Assembly (NCBI GenBank): GCA_036803025.1
Contig: DAIRVC010000086.1
Location: 1 to 11,059 of the forward strand
Direction of reading: 5' to 3'
Length of the DNA: 11,059 nt
Source: DAIRVC01 sp036803025
GTDB taxonomy: Bacteria > Chloroflexota > Anaerolineae > Anaerolineales > E44-bin32
This document shows, piece by piece, positions 1-6,539 of the stretch. Made by a program: the position numbers and the translations under genes. Below the pieces are notes generated by a model that worked only from the letters and a program-made list of their open reading frames with translations, was not told the DNA's origin and did not search any database. Numbering within the stretch: the first letter of the stretch is position 1; every line of letters starts with the position of its first letter.

Positions 1-186
1 GAACACGGCCACCAGGGTCGCCTTGGCCAACGACAAGACCAGGAAGGCCGGGGTGCGCAGCGCCGGGTCGACGCCCAGCATGCTCAGGGCGATCTCGATC
101 GCCGTCAAGGCGGCCAGGATCAGGAAGACGATCGCGTAGGTCAGCCGCCGCGGGCCGGCATGAGGCTCGACGCTTGGTGTTGTCAT
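1..186 (-). CDS. ctaF: Cytochrome c oxidase subunit IV (partial, C-terminus beyond window)
   Basis: This is the small membrane subunit of the aa3/caa3 oxidase encoded next to it; it is thought to stabilise the complex and carries no cofactor. Only the first 62 residues are in the window. They show a short polar N-terminus, a hydrophobic helix at about residues 16-36 (ending in LTAIEIALS), a short loop, and the start of a second helix (FLVLSLAKATLVAVF). This fits the prokaryotic COX4 family, whose members are usually about 100 residues with three helices. The ATG lies 9 bp after the ctaE stop. An AGGAG overlaps that stop codon with 6-nt spacing, so translation is probably coupled. Family assignment rests on helix pattern and operon position, since this family has few invariant residues. 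Confidence 0.85.
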   Translation of the reverse strand, partial: MTTPSVEPHAGPRRLTYAIVFLILAALTAIEIALSMLGVDPALRTPAFLVLSLAKATLVAVF

Positions 187-195
187 GCAGCACTC

Positions 196-789
196 CTACA
201 CCAGGTAAATGATCGTGAACAGCACGATCCAGACCACATCAACGAAGTGCCAGTACAGCCCGAAGACCTCGACGCCCTCGTATCGATCGGCCGCGTAGCG
301 CCCGCGCAGGGCGCCGTAGAGCGTCGACAAGGCCCACATCAGGCCGATCAGGACATGCAAGCCATGGAATCCGGTGAGCGTGAAGAAGGTCGAGCCGAAC
401 AGGCTGCCGTTGAGGGTCACGCCGTGGCCGTACAGGCTGACGAATTCGTAGGCCTGCCCGCCCAGAAAGGCCACGCCCAGCAGAACGGTCGCCGCCAGGA
501 AGCGCACCAGGCCGCGGCGGTCGCCCTGCCGGATGGCTGAAAGCCCGAGCACCACCGTGAACGATGAGGTCAGCAGGACGAACGTGTTGACCCCGACCAG
601 CGGAACATCCAACAGGGCGCCTTCTGTGGAAGGATTGTTGACCTTGTAGTGCAGGAACGCCGAGATCAGGCCGCCGAAGAACATCACTTCGGAGGCCAGG
701 AACAGCCACATGCCGAGTTTGAGGGGTTGGAGGCCCAGGGCCCGGCCGGATCGGTACGCCTCGGCATGGCTGGTCATGTGTTCGCTCAT
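196..789 (-). CDS. ctaE: Cytochrome c oxidase subunit III (short, five-helix form)
   Basis: Subunit III of the heme-copper oxidase, an integral membrane subunit that binds no redox metal. The 197-residue protein has five predicted helices: about 26-48 (with ASEVMFFGGLISAF), 64-86, 95-118, 130-155 (FHGLHVLIGL) and 174-196 (YWHFVDVVWIVLF). The Glu in GGQAYEF and the FHGLHV and WHFVDVVW stretches are typical of the family. It is shorter than the roughly 260-residue seven-helix form because the first two helices are absent; this is common in bacterial caa3 operons. The ATG at 789 is preferred over an in-frame TTG at 792 because AGGAG lies 8 nt upstream. It sits 22 bp after the ctaD stop and 9 bp before ctaF. 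Confidence 0.96.
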   Translation of the reverse strand: MSEHMTSHAEAYRSGRALGLQPLKLGMWLFLASEVMFFGGLISAFLHYKVNNPSTEGALLDVPLVGVNTFVLLTSSFTVVLGLSAIRQGDRRGLVRFLAATVLLGVAFLGGQAYEFVSLYGHGVTLNGSLFGSTFFTLTGFHGLHVLIGLMWALSTLYGALRGRYAADRYEGVEVFGLYWHFVDVVWIVLFTIIYLV

Positions 790-811
790 CAAACCGACTC
801 CTGTGCGCGGC

Positions 812-2431
812 CTAGCTGCCGCCGGCGGGCGTGGCGGCCGGCGACACGGCAGGCGTCTGCCCGAAATCGTACGGACCGGACGAGACGACCGGGATGTCTT
901 CGAAGTTCTCCGCCGGCGGCGGTGAGCTGGTCGTCCACTCGAGTGTCAGCGCCCGCCAGGGGTTCGCGGCGGCTTTGGGGCCGGTGGCCCAGCTGACAAT
1001 GGCGTTGTACAGGAACGGCAGCGTGGAGATGCCCAGCAGGAAAGCGCCCACCGACGACAGGGCATTCAGCGTCGTGAACTGGTCGGCGTAGTCGGCCACC
1101 CGGCGCGGCATTCCGAGCAGGCCGGCTTCGAACTGCGGCAGGTAGGCCAGACTGGTGCCGAGGAAGTTCAGCACGAAGTGGACGATCCCCAGGCGTTCGT
1201 CGTACATGCGGCCGGTGATCTTCGGGAACCAGTAGTACAGGCCGGCGTACACGGCCGAGACGCTCCCCCCGAAGAGCACGTAGTGCAGGTGGGCAACGAC
1301 GAAATAGGAGTCGTGCACGTGCAGGTCGATCGGAATCGAAGCCAGGAATATGCCGGTGATGCCGCCGATGACGAACAACGACATGAAGCCCATGGCAAAC
1401 AGCATCGGCGTATTGATGCGCAGCTTGCCGTCCCACATCGTCGCCAACCAGGAGAAGAACTTCACTCCCGTCGGGACGGCGATCACCATGGATGAGATCA
1501 TGTAGGGGATGCGCAGGCGCGGGTCCATCCCGCTGGTGAACATGTGGTGGGCCCAGACCGTCAGTCCGAGCACGCTGATGGCCATGCTCGACATGGCGAT
1601 CGGCTTGTATCCGAACAGCGGCTTGCGTGCGAAGACCGGGATGACTTCGGAGATGATGCCCATGGCCGGCAGGACCATGATGTAGACGGCCGGGTGTGAG
1701 TAGAACCAGAAGATGTTCTGCCACAGGACGGGGTCGCCGCCGGCCGCCACGGAGAAGAACAGCGTCCCGAAGAGGCGGTCCATCGCCACCAGAATCAGCC
1801 CGGCGGCCAGGACCGGCGTAGCGGTCAAGACCAGCAAAGAGGTGGCCAGGATCCCCCAGACGAACAGGGGCAGCCGCCAGATGGTCATGCCTTCGGCGCG
1901 CATGGTGAAGACCGTCGTCACGAAGTTGATGGCGCCCAGGATCGAGGACATGCCCAGGATGACGACACTGATGGCCCAGAGTGTCTGCCCATCCGGCCCG
2001 CGGATCGAGAGCGGCACGTAGGCCGTCCAACCCGCCTCGGCGCCGCCGACGAAGAAGCTGGCCAACATCAACAGACCGGCCGGCGGGATGAGCCAGAAGC
2101 TGAGGGCGTTCAGGCGCGGGAAGGCCATGTCGCGCGCCCCGATCATCAGCGGGATCAGGTAATTGCCGAACCCGGCCAGGACCGGGATGATCCACAGGAA
2201 GAGCATCACCGAGCCGTGATTGGTGAACAGGCGGTCGTACTCGGCGCCGTTCATCAGGTCGAAGCCAGGTCGCAACAGCTCGGCACGGATCAACATGGCC
2301 ATCAGGCCGCCGAGCAGGAAGAAGATGAAGGTGGTGACGATGTACTGGAGACCGATGACCTTGTGGTCGGTGTTCCACCACAGGTAGCGGGTCCAACTCG
2401 GCAGCCGGCCGGCCAGAGAAGGCTTGGGCAT
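812..2431 (-). CDS. ctaD: Cytochrome c oxidase subunit I, type A2 heme-copper oxidase
   Basis: Catalytic subunit of the terminal oxidase, reducing O2 to water in the membrane and pumping protons. The 539 residues form about 12 helices. Metal ligands are visible: H72 (heme a, in NHGS), H246 in the YSHPAVY motif with the cross-link Tyr Y250, H295/H296 (CuB, in AHHMF), and H381/H383 (heme a3 and heme a, in AHLHYVL). The K-channel Lys is K324 in PTGVKFFSW, and the D-channel entry Asp is D101 in GARDMAFP. The usual channel Glu of HPEV is Ala248; instead Y244-S245 precede the His, which defines type A2 oxidases. The ending with TTSSPPP and NFEDIPVV is normal. I place the start at 2431 rather than an in-frame ATG at 2467, because GAGGAGA lies 9 nt upstream of the former. 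Confidence 0.98.
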   Translation of the reverse strand: MPKPSLAGRLPSWTRYLWWNTDHKVIGLQYIVTTFIFFLLGGLMAMLIRAELLRPGFDLMNGAEYDRLFTNHGSVMLFLWIIPVLAGFGNYLIPLMIGARDMAFPRLNALSFWLIPPAGLLMLASFFVGGAEAGWTAYVPLSIRGPDGQTLWAISVVILGMSSILGAINFVTTVFTMRAEGMTIWRLPLFVWGILATSLLVLTATPVLAAGLILVAMDRLFGTLFFSVAAGGDPVLWQNIFWFYSHPAVYIMVLPAMGIISEVIPVFARKPLFGYKPIAMSSMAISVLGLTVWAHHMFTSGMDPRLRIPYMISSMVIAVPTGVKFFSWLATMWDGKLRINTPMLFAMGFMSLFVIGGITGIFLASIPIDLHVHDSYFVVAHLHYVLFGGSVSAVYAGLYYWFPKITGRMYDERLGIVHFVLNFLGTSLAYLPQFEAGLLGMPRRVADYADQFTTLNALSSVGAFLLGISTLPFLYNAIVSWATGPKAAANPWRALTLEWTTSSPPPAENFEDIPVVSSGPYDFGQTPAVSPAATPAGGS

Positions 2432-2440
2432 GGTCGTTTC

Positions 2441-2447
2441 TCTCCTC
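2441..2447 (-). promoter_or_regulatory. Ribosome binding site deciding the ctaD start
   Basis: On the minus strand this reads GAGGAGA, 9 nt before the ATG at 2431. It supports that start over the longer in-frame ATG at 2467, which would lie only 3 bp from the ctaC stop codon. Confidence 0.7.
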
Positions 2448-2463
2448 GCCTCGGGGACGGATC

Positions 2464-3474
2464 TCACTGCGACAGCAGGTAGGCGACCAGGGTGTCGATT
2501 TCCTCGGGCGTCATCCGCTCGCCGAGGTTGGAGGGCATCAGGCCGTCGGCGTAACCGGGCACGACGAACGCTCCGGGTTCCAGGATGGACTGACGCAGGT
2601 ACTCCTGCGCCTGCAGGCCCTCGACCCGTGTGGCGGCCGTCTGACCGATGCCGTCCAGGACTGGGCCGACGCTCCCGCTTGCCTGGGCATCGGCCAGGGT
2701 GTGGCAGCCGTAGCAGCCGTAGCGGTCGAACGAGGCGCGCGCCGCCTGGGCCGGGTCTCCGGAAGCGGCCGGCGCGCGCTGGCCGGCCAGCCAGGCGGCA
2801 AAGTCGGCCGGACTGTCAACCACCACCTCGCTGGTCATGGTGGCATGACCCGGGCCGCACAACTCGGCGCAGCGGATGGCGAATCGGCCGATCTGGCTGG
2901 GTGTCACCAGGAGTTCGGCGACTTGTCCCGGGGTTGCATCGCGTTTGACCCGGAACTCGGGGATCCAGAAGGAATGAATGACGTCATCGGAGGTGATTTC
3001 GAAACGGACCTGTCGGCCAACGGGAAGGTGGAGCTCGGCCGAAGTGATCCCCGCCTCCGGGTAGTGGAACTGCCAAGTGAATTGGCGGGCGCTGACCTCG
3101 ACAACGAGCGGGGAATCTTCGGGCTCTTCGCTGGCGGCCAGCACGCGGAAGGAGTAGAAGGCGATCAGCGCCACAATGACGGCCGGGATCAGGGTCCAGA
3201 CGATCTCCAGCCGGGCGTTGCCGTGGATCGGGGGACCGTCGCTCTCGTCACCGGGACGCCGGCGGAAGCGAATGACCGCGTACAGCAACCCGCCCTGCAC
3301 GATCAGGAAGATCACCGTGGCCACGCCCAGCAGCCAGCGGAAGAGCTGGTCGACCAGTACCGCTCGAGTGGAGGCCTGCTCCGGCATCAGGTCGAGGCTC
3401 CGGGCGGCCAGGAAGCCAAGCCCCACCAGGGCCGCGGCCACAAGCACGACAGTCGCGATTCGCCTTCCGTTCAC
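2464..3474 (-). CDS. ctaC: Cytochrome c oxidase subunit II fused to cytochrome c (caa3 type)
   Basis: Electron-entry subunit: the C-terminal heme c accepts electrons from cytochrome c or a substitute and passes them to CuA, then to subunit I. In the 336-residue protein I see an N-terminal hydrophobic segment (about 7-24), two further helices (about 47-69 and 91-112), and an extracytoplasmic cupredoxin domain. CuA ligands are H167, C202, E204, C206, H210 and M213 (CAELCGPGH then ATM). After a short Ala/Pro linker comes a cytochrome c domain with CYGCH (C254, C257, H258) and a likely axial Met at M313 (GLMPSN). The GTG at 3474 has GGGAGG 10 nt upstream. A longer in-frame ATG at 3618 would add an Arg/Ala-rich stretch unlike the family and would lie upstream of the predicted transcription start. 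First gene of the ctaCDEF operon. Confidence 0.96.
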   Translation of the reverse strand: MNGRRIATVVLVAAALVGLGFLAARSLDLMPEQASTRAVLVDQLFRWLLGVATVIFLIVQGGLLYAVIRFRRRPGDESDGPPIHGNARLEIVWTLIPAVIVALIAFYSFRVLAASEEPEDSPLVVEVSARQFTWQFHYPEAGITSAELHLPVGRQVRFEITSDDVIHSFWIPEFRVKRDATPGQVAELLVTPSQIGRFAIRCAELCGPGHATMTSEVVVDSPADFAAWLAGQRAPAASGDPAQAARASFDRYGCYGCHTLADAQASGSVGPVLDGIGQTAATRVEGLQAQEYLRQSILEPGAFVVPGYADGLMPSNLGERMTPEEIDTLVAYLLSQ

Positions 3475-3484
3475 GTGAGCTCTG

Positions 3485-3490
3485 CCTCCC
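3485..3490 (-). promoter_or_regulatory. Ribosome binding site for the GTG start of ctaC
   Basis: On the minus strand this is GGGAGG, 10 nt before the GTG at 3474. The spacing is slightly long, but it is the only good Shine-Dalgarno match near a start that gives a normal subunit II N-terminus. Confidence 0.55.
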
Positions 3491-3524
3491 GCATCGTTCT
3501 GGGCGGCACACGCTTGTGTGCGGC

Positions 3525-3569
3525 CGCCAGCAAGCCCTGGCGCGGCACGGGCGCGCCGGGCGCGCCCGG
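3525..3569 (-). other. Two GC-rich hairpins in the leader of the oxidase operon
   Basis: Two inverted repeats lie between the predicted promoter and ctaC. One has 7-bp arms GGGCGCG/CGCGCCC at 3549-3555 and 3561-3567, and it overlaps a perfect 14-bp palindrome at 3556-3569. The other has 6-bp arms CGCCAG/CTGGCG at 3525-3530 and 3537-3542. Neither is followed by a T tract in the direction of transcription, so they are not ordinary intrinsic terminators. They could fold in the 5' leader RNA. Any regulatory role is inference, and GC-rich sequence makes chance palindromes common. Confidence 0.35.
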
Positions 3570-3608
3570 CCCAGGCGCCTCGGCGTATTCTAGAGTAGAA
3601 CAGTCGGG

Positions 3609-3628
3609 ATTGTAGCACAAGTCACAAG
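3609..3628 (-). promoter_or_regulatory. Candidate promoter of the ctaCDEF operon with a CACAAG direct repeat
   Basis: On the minus strand TGCTACAAT forms an extended -10 element (hexamer at 3609-3614). No good -35 hexamer is seen at 16-18 nt. In its place are two direct copies of CTTGTG (plus-strand CACAAG at 3616-3621 and 3623-3628), 7 bp apart, which might be an activator site. A transcription start near 3602 would leave a leader of roughly 125 nt. Prediction from sequence only. Confidence 0.35.
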
Positions 3629-3644
3629 GCGGTCGCCAGCGCAG

Positions 3645-3677
3645 AAATACGCACCTCCGAGACCCGGCTCGGAGGTG
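3645..3677 (-). terminator. Rho-independent terminator after degV
   Basis: A perfect 10-bp inverted repeat, CACCTCCGAG at 3652-3661 and CTCGGAGGTG at 3668-3677, encloses a 6-nt loop. On the minus strand it is followed by a short T-rich stretch (GTATTTCT). It lies 38 bp past the degV stop and upstream of the oxidase promoter, so it should end the degV transcript and insulate the oxidase operon. The T tract is imperfect, so termination may be partial. Confidence 0.65.
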
Positions 3678-3714
3678 TCTGCACGGTGTGCCTCGCGAAG
3701 CCTGCCCTCCCGGT

Positions 3715-4563
3715 CTAGAGTTCGACAGAATAGGCCACGCCGACCGTCCCCGGTCCGGCGTGTGTCCCGACCACAGGGCTGGCGTCTGCCATCAGGGCCT
3801 CGATCGGATGGAAGCGCTTCTTGGCCGCCTCCAGGACCTCGCGGGCCTCCGCCTCGGCCGCAGCGTGGATGGAGGACAAGCGCACGGGCGTGCGCCCGGC
3901 CAGGCGCTCCTCGAGAACGTCCAGCATGCGCGCCGTCGCCTTGGCCTTGGTGCGCACCTTCTCGATCGGCTCGATCCGGCCGTCGCGCAGCTCGAGCAGC
4001 GGCTTGAGGTTAAGTGCCGAGCCGAGCAGCTTCGAAGCCCCGCCGATGCGCCCGCCTCGGTGCAGGTATTCGAGAGTATCGACGACAAAGAGCACGCCGG
4101 TCTTCTGTCTGGCCTGGTTGGCGACGGCGACGACCTCCTCGAAGGACTTGCCCGCTTCGGCGGCGCGTGCCGCCGCCAGGACCTGGAAGCCGAGGGCCGT
4201 GGCCGTCGCTTCCGAATCGATGATCTCGATCCTCGACCCGGGCAGCATGTCGCGCGCCATCGCCGCCGATTGCAGCGTCTTGGAGAGCTTGTCGGAGAGT
4301 AGCTGCATGATGACCGGCCGGCCGGCGGCAACCAGGGGCTCAAGCATCTCCTTGAACGTGACAACCGCGACTTGGGACGTCGTCGGATTGACGGTGGAAG
4401 TCTTCAAGCGGGCGTAGAACTGGCTGGGCGTGATGTCGACACCATCGAGCAACTGCTCCTCGCCCCAGATCAGGATCTGCGGGGCGACTCGGATGTCGTA
4501 CTTGGCGACCAGGTCTGCGGGAATATACGCGGTGCTGTCGGTGATGAAAGCAATCGACGGCAT
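3715..4563 (-). CDS. DegV family fatty-acid-binding protein
   Basis: DegV proteins bind a single fatty acid in the cytoplasm; several act as FakB, handing fatty acids to the kinase FakA for phosphorylation. The 282-residue length is typical. Motifs in order: FITDST at about 6-11, PTTSQ at about 60-64, a Ser/Thr-rich lipid-contact segment SDKLSKTLQSA near 90-100 (most members have SGT where this has SKT), DTLEYLHRGGRI at about 161-172, and VGTHAGPGTVG near 264-274. The ATG at 4563 has AGGAGG only 4 nt upstream, a tight but usable spacing. No FakA-like gene is in the window, so a FakB role cannot be confirmed from context. It follows polX after 146 bp and ends at a terminator-like hairpin. Confidence 0.93.
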   Translation of the reverse strand: MPSIAFITDSTAYIPADLVAKYDIRVAPQILIWGEEQLLDGVDITPSQFYARLKTSTVNPTTSQVAVVTFKEMLEPLVAAGRPVIMQLLSDKLSKTLQSAAMARDMLPGSRIEIIDSEATATALGFQVLAAARAAEAGKSFEEVVAVANQARQKTGVLFVVDTLEYLHRGGRIGGASKLLGSALNLKPLLELRDGRIEPIEKVRTKAKATARMLDVLEERLAGRTPVRLSSIHAAAEAEAREVLEAAKKRFHPIEALMADASPVVGTHAGPGTVGVAYSVEL

Positions 4564-4573
4564 AAGGCCTCCT

Positions 4574-4617
4574 GGGGATAAAGTGCGTGCGGGGGATACC
4601 CCACTCGTGATAACCCC
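4574..4617. promoter_or_regulatory. Cluster of GGGGATA-type motifs upstream of degV
   Basis: Within 55 bp of the degV start there are GGGGATA at 4574-4580, the palindrome-like GGGGATACCCC at 4592-4602, and an inverted, looser copy GATAACCCC at 4609-4617. They are spaced about 17-18 bp apart. This could be an operator or a leader RNA structure. I see no clear -35/-10 pair beside it. It is a weak call. Confidence 0.25.
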
Positions 4618-4709
4618 TCCGGCGAGGGCAGGATGCGCAGGCCACGCGCGGCCAGATTCCGATGGCTTACTCAGGAGGGTTTGAGGCGCTGCCCGGCGGC
4701 CGGCGGCCG

Positions 4710-6452
4710 CTAGTCCCGGATTCCCGGCTGCTTCCAGCGCTGCAGCCAGGCCTCCAATCGATCCACAGGCCAGGTGTTCACCACCAGCCCGGGGGGCACC
4801 CAGCCGCGGCGGGCGACGCCTACACCGTATTCGCGCAGTTCGAAGTCCGACGGGCTGTGCGCATCGACGTTGATGGCCAAGAGGCAGCCCATCTCAGCTG
4901 CACGGCGAGCATTGGCCTCGTCCAGGTCCAGGCGCGCCGGATGAGCGTTGATCTCCAGCGCCACGCCGGTCTGCCGCGCTTCACGCAGAATCGCCTCGAT
5001 ATCGACCTCGGCCGGCTCTCGCCCTTCGACCATGCGCCCGGTCGGGTGCCCGATGACATCGACGTTCGGGTTGCGAATCGCGCCCAGCAGGCGAGCAGTG
5101 ACCTTCTCGGGCGACTGGCGCAGCGAGGTATGCATCGAGGCGGTCACAACGTCCAGCTGGCGCAGGACGTCGTCCGGGTAGTCGAGCGCGCCGTCCGCGC
5201 GGATTTCGACCTCCGTCCCGCGCAGCAGCCGCAACCCGGCGCCGATGCGCCGCTGGACCGTCTCGATCTCCTTCGCCTGGCGGCGCAGCCGCTCAATGCT
5301 CAGGCCGTTGGCCACACCCAGGCTCTGCGAGTGATCGGAGATGACCAGGTAGCGCAGACCCAGACTCATGGCAGCCCGGGCCATCTCCTCGATGCTGTTC
5401 TGGCCATCGCTCCAGGTAGAGTGCGCATGCAGCTCCCCGGCCAGATCGTCCAGTCCGACCAGCTCAGGCAGCTGGCCGCGTTGGGCCGCCTGGATCTCGC
5501 CGCGATCCTCGCGCAGCTCCGGTGGCACCCACGGCAGACCTAGCCGCCGATAGACTTCCTCTTCGGAGTCGCACAGGATCTCCCCGCCACCAGGCTTCTT
5601 GAAGCCATGTTCCGAGAGGGATAAGCCGCGCTGCTGCGCCAGCTCACGCAGCCGCACGTTGTGCGCCTGAGACCCCGTGGCGTACTGCAAGGCCGACCCG
5701 AATCGCTCCGGCGGATGCACCCACACCTGGGCGCGCAGCCCATCCTGCAGCTCGACGCTGACCTTGGTGTCGCCCTGTCCGAGGACACGGTCGACCTGAG
5801 GCAGCCCGGCGAACAGACGGATCACCTGGGCCGCATCCTCTGCGGCCACGAGGAGATCGATGTCCCCGACGGTTTCGCGCCAGCGCCGTAGGCTGCCGGC
5901 CAGCTCCACCCGGTGGACAGACGGCATGCGCTCGATCTCCGCCAGCAGCGACAGGGCGACCGGCCGGGCCCGGCCGATCGACACGCGCCCCACCTGGCGT
6001 CGCCGCAGCGACTCGATCCCTTTGAGGATCCGTTCTTCCGAGCGGGCGCCCATGCCGGGCATGCCGCGCAGCTTCCCGGCCCGCGCCGCCTGCTCAAGGT
6101 CCGCCAGCGTCGTGATGCCCAGATCCTTCCAGAAGCGAGCCGCCTTGCGCGGTCCGACCCCCTCCACCTTGAGGACCTCCACCAGCCCGGGCGGCACCTC
6201 CGCCGCCAGCTTCTCGGCGAATTCCAGCTTTCCGGTGCGCAGCAGTTCGTCGATCTTCGATGCGATCGCCTCGCCAACGCCCGGGATCGTGCGCAGCTCG
6301 TCGGCTTCCCAGAGGGTTTGCAGGCTGCGGCCCAGGTTGCCGATCTCCTGCGCCGCGCGCCGATAGGCCAGCACCTTGTAGACCTGCTCGCCCTTGATCT
6401 CGAGCAGGTCGGCGATCAGGTCGAACACCGCAGCCACTTCACGATTGTTCAC
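4710..6452 (-). CDS. polX: PolX-family protein with PHP domain, third polymerase aspartate replaced
   Basis: Bacterial PolX proteins join a family X DNA polymerase to a PHP nuclease and act in repair. In this 580-residue protein, helix-hairpin-helix motifs lie at about 55-60 (IPGVG), 97-101 (EGVGP) and 131-135 (MPGMG). The palm has GSLRR (186-190) and the first two catalytic aspartates D197 and D199 (GDID). The third, expected where relatives read VDLRVVPPE, is Gln242 (AQVWVHPPE, codon CAG at 5727-5729), and the YF motif is YA (257-258). The PHP domain looks complete: H342/H344, D373/H374, E414, H441, H469, D530/H532. It therefore probably works as an exonuclease rather than a polymerase (inference). 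The start is GTG at 6452, with GAGGGG 6 nt upstream. Length is normal for the family. Confidence 0.95.
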   Translation of the reverse strand: MNNREVAAVFDLIADLLEIKGEQVYKVLAYRRAAQEIGNLGRSLQTLWEADELRTIPGVGEAIASKIDELLRTGKLEFAEKLAAEVPPGLVEVLKVEGVGPRKAARFWKDLGITTLADLEQAARAGKLRGMPGMGARSEERILKGIESLRRRQVGRVSIGRARPVALSLLAEIERMPSVHRVELAGSLRRWRETVGDIDLLVAAEDAAQVIRLFAGLPQVDRVLGQGDTKVSVELQDGLRAQVWVHPPERFGSALQYATGSQAHNVRLRELAQQRGLSLSEHGFKKPGGGEILCDSEEEVYRRLGLPWVPPELREDRGEIQAAQRGQLPELVGLDDLAGELHAHSTWSDGQNSIEEMARAAMSLGLRYLVISDHSQSLGVANGLSIERLRRQAKEIETVQRRIGAGLRLLRGTEVEIRADGALDYPDDVLRQLDVVTASMHTSLRQSPEKVTARLLGAIRNPNVDVIGHPTGRMVEGREPAEVDIEAILREARQTGVALEINAHPARLDLDEANARRAAEMGCLLAINVDAHSPSDFELREYGVGVARRGWVPPGLVVNTWPVDRLEAWLQRWKQPGIRD

Positions 6453-6539
6453 GTCTCACCCCTCACCCTAATTCCTGCGACCACCCATCGGGCCAACCCG
6501 AGTGCGCCGGCCGACTCCCTATGCCGCCAACGCGCGCGC

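Noticed and set aside
789..2396. A 535-codon open frame on the minus strand inside ctaD
   Set aside because: It is a shadow in another frame of subunit I: its translation is rich in Arg, Pro and His and has no family motif, while ctaD shows every metal ligand.
2701..3615. A 304-codon plus-strand open frame opposite ctaC
   Set aside because: High-GC antisense shadow; the minus-strand frame carries the CuA and heme c motifs.
3475..3618. N-terminal extension of subunit II from an in-frame ATG at 3618
   Set aside because: The extra 48 residues are Arg/Ala/Gly-rich, unlike any subunit II N-terminus, and the ATG lies upstream of the predicted transcription start.
4696..4710. GC-only hairpin (GCGGCC/GGCCGC, 3-nt loop) overlapping the polX stop, as a terminator
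   Set aside because: No T tract follows and the region is almost pure G+C, where such short repeats arise by chance.
6488..6501. TCGGG/CCCGA inverted repeat between the amidase and polX as a terminator
   Set aside because: The stem is only 5 bp and is not followed by T residues on the minus strand.
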